From Alphaproteobacteria bacterium (GTDB taxonomy: Bacteria > Pseudomonadota > Alphaproteobacteria > Rs-D84), in NCBI GenBank assembly GCA_024402735.1, contig JAKSTE010000008.1, positions 1 through 16,760 on the forward strand: DNA of 16,760 nt, read 5' to 3'. Below, piece by piece: positions 14,522-16,760 of the stretch; the stretch's first letter is position 1, and each line of letters starts with the position of its first letter. The notes beneath the pieces were generated by a model that made no database searches, had not been told where the DNA came from, and was given only the letters and a program-made list of their open reading frames with translations. The translations under genes were made by a program, and so were the position numbers.

Positions 14522-16125
14522 TTTATTTTCCTTAATTTATTTTGTATTTTAGGGACAATCACTAAACCATCATCAGATAAATCAATAGCCCTAATATAAG
14601 CAGCCTTTGCTTTTTGTACATCATCTTTCTTTATATATAAATCTCCAAGATGTTCAAATAAAGAAGAAGTATTTATAGAAATAGCCCCTACTCTTTCAAC
14701 AACATCCAAAGCAGCATCTATTCCTTCTGTTTCCGCAACAACAGTACCTAGTATATCCCAAGCTAAAACATCAGAAGTGTCTTTTTTTACTAAAGACATG
14801 GCATATTTATAAGCTTTTTCTAAATTCTTTTTTTGAGCAACCCATATTCTTGATTGTAAAACAAGAATATCATCATCTAAGAACTCATTTTCTGATGCAT
14901 AATCTACATCACGTTGTGCCGATTTAATATCTCCAAACATTAAATATATATTTGCTCTCTGCTTTAAAAAATATTGCCGTCCTAAATCACTAAGATTTTT
15001 ATTTCTTAAAGCATTATTAACTGTCTTTAACGCAGCGTGTTTTTTACCATTTTGTATATAATATAAAACCAACTTGTTTTCAGCTGGAATAAACAACGGA
15101 TTCTTATGTACAATGTTATACAACTTGTTAATATCATTCGTTGATTCTACAGATTTAAACTGTCCAAACAAAAACAACAAACTATTATTATCAATATTGT
15201 TGAAACATTTTTCAAAATCACCATGATTTCTATATAAATATAATCCCAAATAATAATTTATAGCATTAACGTCTATATCTGGTCCAATTACCTGTGAAAA
15301 ACGCAATAACATTAAAGACAAATCTGTATAAAGCATTATTTGTGCATGAGATACAGTTTGTAATACACTAAAAGCTAAATTATTTTCGTAACCTGTATAG
15401 TTCTTCCAATCTGGGATATCATTATAATTTAAAACATACATCCCAGACGGTTTAGCCATAAAATCTGTGCGTAATATATCAACATCTTCGTCCATACCGT
15501 GTTCTTTGTAAAAAGACATTAAATACAAATAATCATTTACATTCATAAAATCAGGGTGAACATTCGCAAATTCCTTTGCTGCTTTATCTATATCGCCTTT
15601 TAAAACAGCTATTTGTCCACGAACAAAACTTTTCCAAGAATCTGTTGTTTTTAAATCCTTTATAAATTTCTCTGCCTCTTTGTACTTACCTACTTTAACA
15701 GCAGAAAAAATCCGCAAAGGTGCCAACAAAGCAGAATCTTCTTTATAATGTCTATTATAAACCTCTTGCCACTTGGCTTCTTTAACCAAATAAGCATCAT
15801 AAATCAATCTGCCAGAAAGACTTTTATCATCCTTTAATTTTTGGGCATCAGAGACAATTGTACCATTTAAAAAATCCACTAATATTTTCGTGTTTACGAC
15901 TGATTTTTTATCTGATTTTACAGATGACATTAGTTTACTAGCAGACTCAAAATCATTCATATATACAGCATGTTGGGCTGCTAAAAAATTACCGTAATTA
16001 GAATTATAAACCTCTAATTTAGACTCATCTTTTGTATTAACAAAAAAAGACAAAGAAAAAGCAACCACGCATGCGGCCATTGCATACATTAAACGATTAT
16101 TAAATAAACTTTCTACTTTATTCAT
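14518..16125 (-). CDS. Membrane-anchored tetratricopeptide repeat protein
   Basis: The 535-residue product has an N-terminal signal anchor at about residues 12-29 (LMYAMAACVVAFSLSFFV), placing the rest in the periplasm. The body is almost entirely helical and repeats about every 34 residues. TPR-like units include NFLAAQHAVYMNDFESASKLM, RGQIAVLKGDIDKAAKEF, QRANIYLMFGDIKSAQRDV and, best of all, LFEHLGDLYIKKDDVQKAKAAYIRA near the C-terminus. TPR arrays bind peptides or assemble complexes; no specific function can be assigned. It is translationally coupled to gpsA (ATGA). Its promoter lies inside the start of the divergent rsmG gene, and no Shine-Dalgarno precedes its ATG, so a very short leader is likely. 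Confidence 0.82.
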   Translation of the reverse strand: MNKVESLFNNRLMYAMAACVVAFSLSFFVNTKDESKLEVYNSNYGNFLAAQHAVYMNDFESASKLMSSVKSDKKSVVNTKILVDFLNGTIVSDAQKLKDDKSLSGRLIYDAYLVKEAKWQEVYNRHYKEDSALLAPLRIFSAVKVGKYKEAEKFIKDLKTTDSWKSFVRGQIAVLKGDIDKAAKEFANVHPDFMNVNDYLYLMSFYKEHGMDEDVDILRTDFMAKPSGMYVLNYNDIPDWKNYTGYENNLAFSVLQTVSHAQIMLYTDLSLMLLRFSQVIGPDIDVNAINYYLGLYLYRNHGDFEKCFNNIDNNSLLFLFGQFKSVESTNDINKLYNIVHKNPLFIPAENKLVLYYIQNGKKHAALKTVNNALRNKNLSDLGRQYFLKQRANIYLMFGDIKSAQRDVDYASENEFLDDDILVLQSRIWVAQKKNLEKAYKYAMSLVKKDTSDVLAWDILGTVVAETEGIDAALDVVERVGAISINTSSLFEHLGDLYIKKDDVQKAKAAYIRAIDLSDDGLVIVPKIQNKLRKIK

Positions 16126-16139
16126 AGCAAATCAATGAT

Positions 16140-16168
16140 AGAATATAACACATGGATACCAAAGTCAA
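16140..16168 (-). promoter_or_regulatory. Promoter of the TPR-gpsA operon
   Basis: Minus-strand TTGACT (16168-16163), a 17-nt spacer and TATTCT (16145-16140). The -35 lies within the first codons of rsmG. The predicted leader before the ATG at 16125 is only about 8 nt. Confidence 0.45.
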
Positions 16169-16712
16169 ATTTGAACAATATGCAAAGCTACTAAAAGAAT
16201 GGTCTAAAAAAATGAATTTAGTAGCTCCAAGCACATTAACTGATATAGAGCACAGACACTTTGAAGACAGTGCTCAATTAGCGAAATTTATTTCAAAAGA
16301 CGCAAACATTATAGATCTTGGTAGTGGTGCTGGATTTCCTGGGGTTGTTTTAGCAATATTAGGCTTCAATGTAACCTGTATAGAATCAATTACTAAAAAG
16401 ACAAAATTTTTAGAAGAGCTAAAAAAACAATTAGAACTACCAAACTTATCTATTGTAAATGACCGTATAGAAAAATATTTAACTAAAATACCGGCAAATA
16501 CCGGCAATTTTGTATTTACCGCACGTGCTTTTGCACATTTAACCAAAATATTAGACTATGTAGCACATAAAAAATACCGGCTTTTTTTATTAAAAGGCCG
16601 GGAAATTAACAATGAAATTTCGTTAGCAAAACAAAAATATAAATTTGACTATACACTACATCCGTCCGAAACAGGTGACGGTTTTATATTGTGCATAAAT
16701 AAAATATACTAA
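16152..16712 (+). CDS. rsmG: 16S rRNA (guanine-527-N7)-methyltransferase RsmG
   Basis: RsmG (GidB) methylates G527 of 16S rRNA using S-adenosylmethionine. The 186-residue product carries the early family motif (MNLVAPSTLTDIEHRHFEDSAQL), the SAM-binding motif IIDLGSGAGFPGVVLAI (53-69), CIES (76-79) where the acidic residue contacts SAM ribose, RAFAHL (125-130) and LLKGR. It is slightly shorter than usual (about 205-210), mainly at the N-terminus. There is no clear Shine-Dalgarno before the ATG. mnmG, its common upstream partner, is absent; the neighbour is the divergent TPR gene. parA-parB often follow rsmG, but the window ends 48 nt after the stop. Confidence 0.93.
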   Translation: MDTKVKFEQYAKLLKEWSKKMNLVAPSTLTDIEHRHFEDSAQLAKFISKDANIIDLGSGAGFPGVVLAILGFNVTCIESITKKTKFLEELKKQLELPNLSIVNDRIEKYLTKIPANTGNFVFTARAFAHLTKILDYVAHKKYRLFLLKGREINNEISLAKQKYKFDYTLHPSETGDGFILCINKIY

Positions 16713-16726
16713 TTTCACATGAAATA
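16711..16726. other. parS-like palindrome downstream of rsmG
   Basis: AATTTCACATGAAATA matches the chromosomal ParB site TGTTTCACGTGAAACA at 12 of 16 positions and its core TTTCACGTGAAA at 11 of 12. It lies directly after rsmG, where parAB usually begin. One central mismatch breaks the palindrome, so this is a candidate only. Confidence 0.3.
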
Positions 16727-16760
16727 ACATATAACATATTGTTTTTACAAAACTTTATAC

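Noticed and set aside
16139..16144. TAGAAT as a -10 for rsmG on the plus strand
   Set aside because: No acceptable -35 exists at 16-18 nt upstream, and the hexamer coincides with the better supported minus-strand -10.
16487..16600. Repeats of AATACCGGC and a CCGGC/GCCGG pair inside rsmG
   Set aside because: The two adjacent copies are 10 nt apart and encode different residues within a normal RsmG. They look like chance GC-rich patches in AT-rich coding DNA.

Overview
The window is about 16.8 kb of AT-rich bacterial chromosome, gene-dense, with many 1-14 nt gene overlaps. The gene content points to a low-GC alphaproteobacterium. Lineage markers are a DUF4167-type protein, a zinc-finger (MJ0042/DUF3426) membrane protein, a J-domain protein with an N-terminal Cys cluster, an OmpH/Skp protein with an alphaproteobacterial tail, and a DnaX with the alphaproteobacterial C-terminal region. 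The base composition would fit gut- or host-associated low-GC alphaproteobacteria, but that placement is inference. Standard stops are used (TAA, TGA). No rRNA, tRNA, CRISPR array, insertion sequence or phage gene was recognised. No gene-free stretch exceeds 150 nt.

Region 1 (1-4792, minus strand) is one operon-like run. It holds three consecutive large proteins, each with a type IV prepilin N-terminus and a PilV-like (IncI shufflon constant region-like) body, then a zinc-finger/DUF3426 membrane protein, then a secreted protein cut by the window edge. A TTGCAA-N17-TATGCT promoter and a strong Shine-Dalgarno precede the first gene. Region 2 (4935-8731, plus strand) holds a short DUF4167-like protein, dnaX, a PilS-like pilin that starts 9 nt after dnaX, an OmpA-domain lipoprotein overlapping the pilin by ATGA, and an Skp/OmpH chaperone with its own promoter and terminator. 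So four type IV pilin-like subunits flank the replication gene dnaX on both sides.

Region 3 (8775-11351, minus strand) runs lptG, an easily missed 46-residue membrane protein, xerD and a J-domain protein, all overlapping or closely spaced. Region 4 (11445-13650, plus) is greA-mutL, divergent from lptG across a compact intergenic region in which both promoters appear to use one self-complementary TTGCAA hexamer. Region 5 (13652-16125, minus) is a membrane-anchored TPR protein translationally coupled to a short-form gpsA, converging on mutL with a single base between the stop codons. Region 6 (16152-end, plus) is rsmG followed by a parS-like palindrome at the window edge.

The most notable material is the chromosomal PilS/PilV-like pilus set: three tandem tip-adhesin-like paralogs, one lacking the canonical Glu+5, and a pilin fused into the dnaX transcription unit. 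Others are a possible slippery A8 tract in dnaX that would give a gamma-length product, the undescribed 46-residue membrane protein in the lptG-xerD operon, and the repeated use of the TTGCAA palindrome between divergent promoters.
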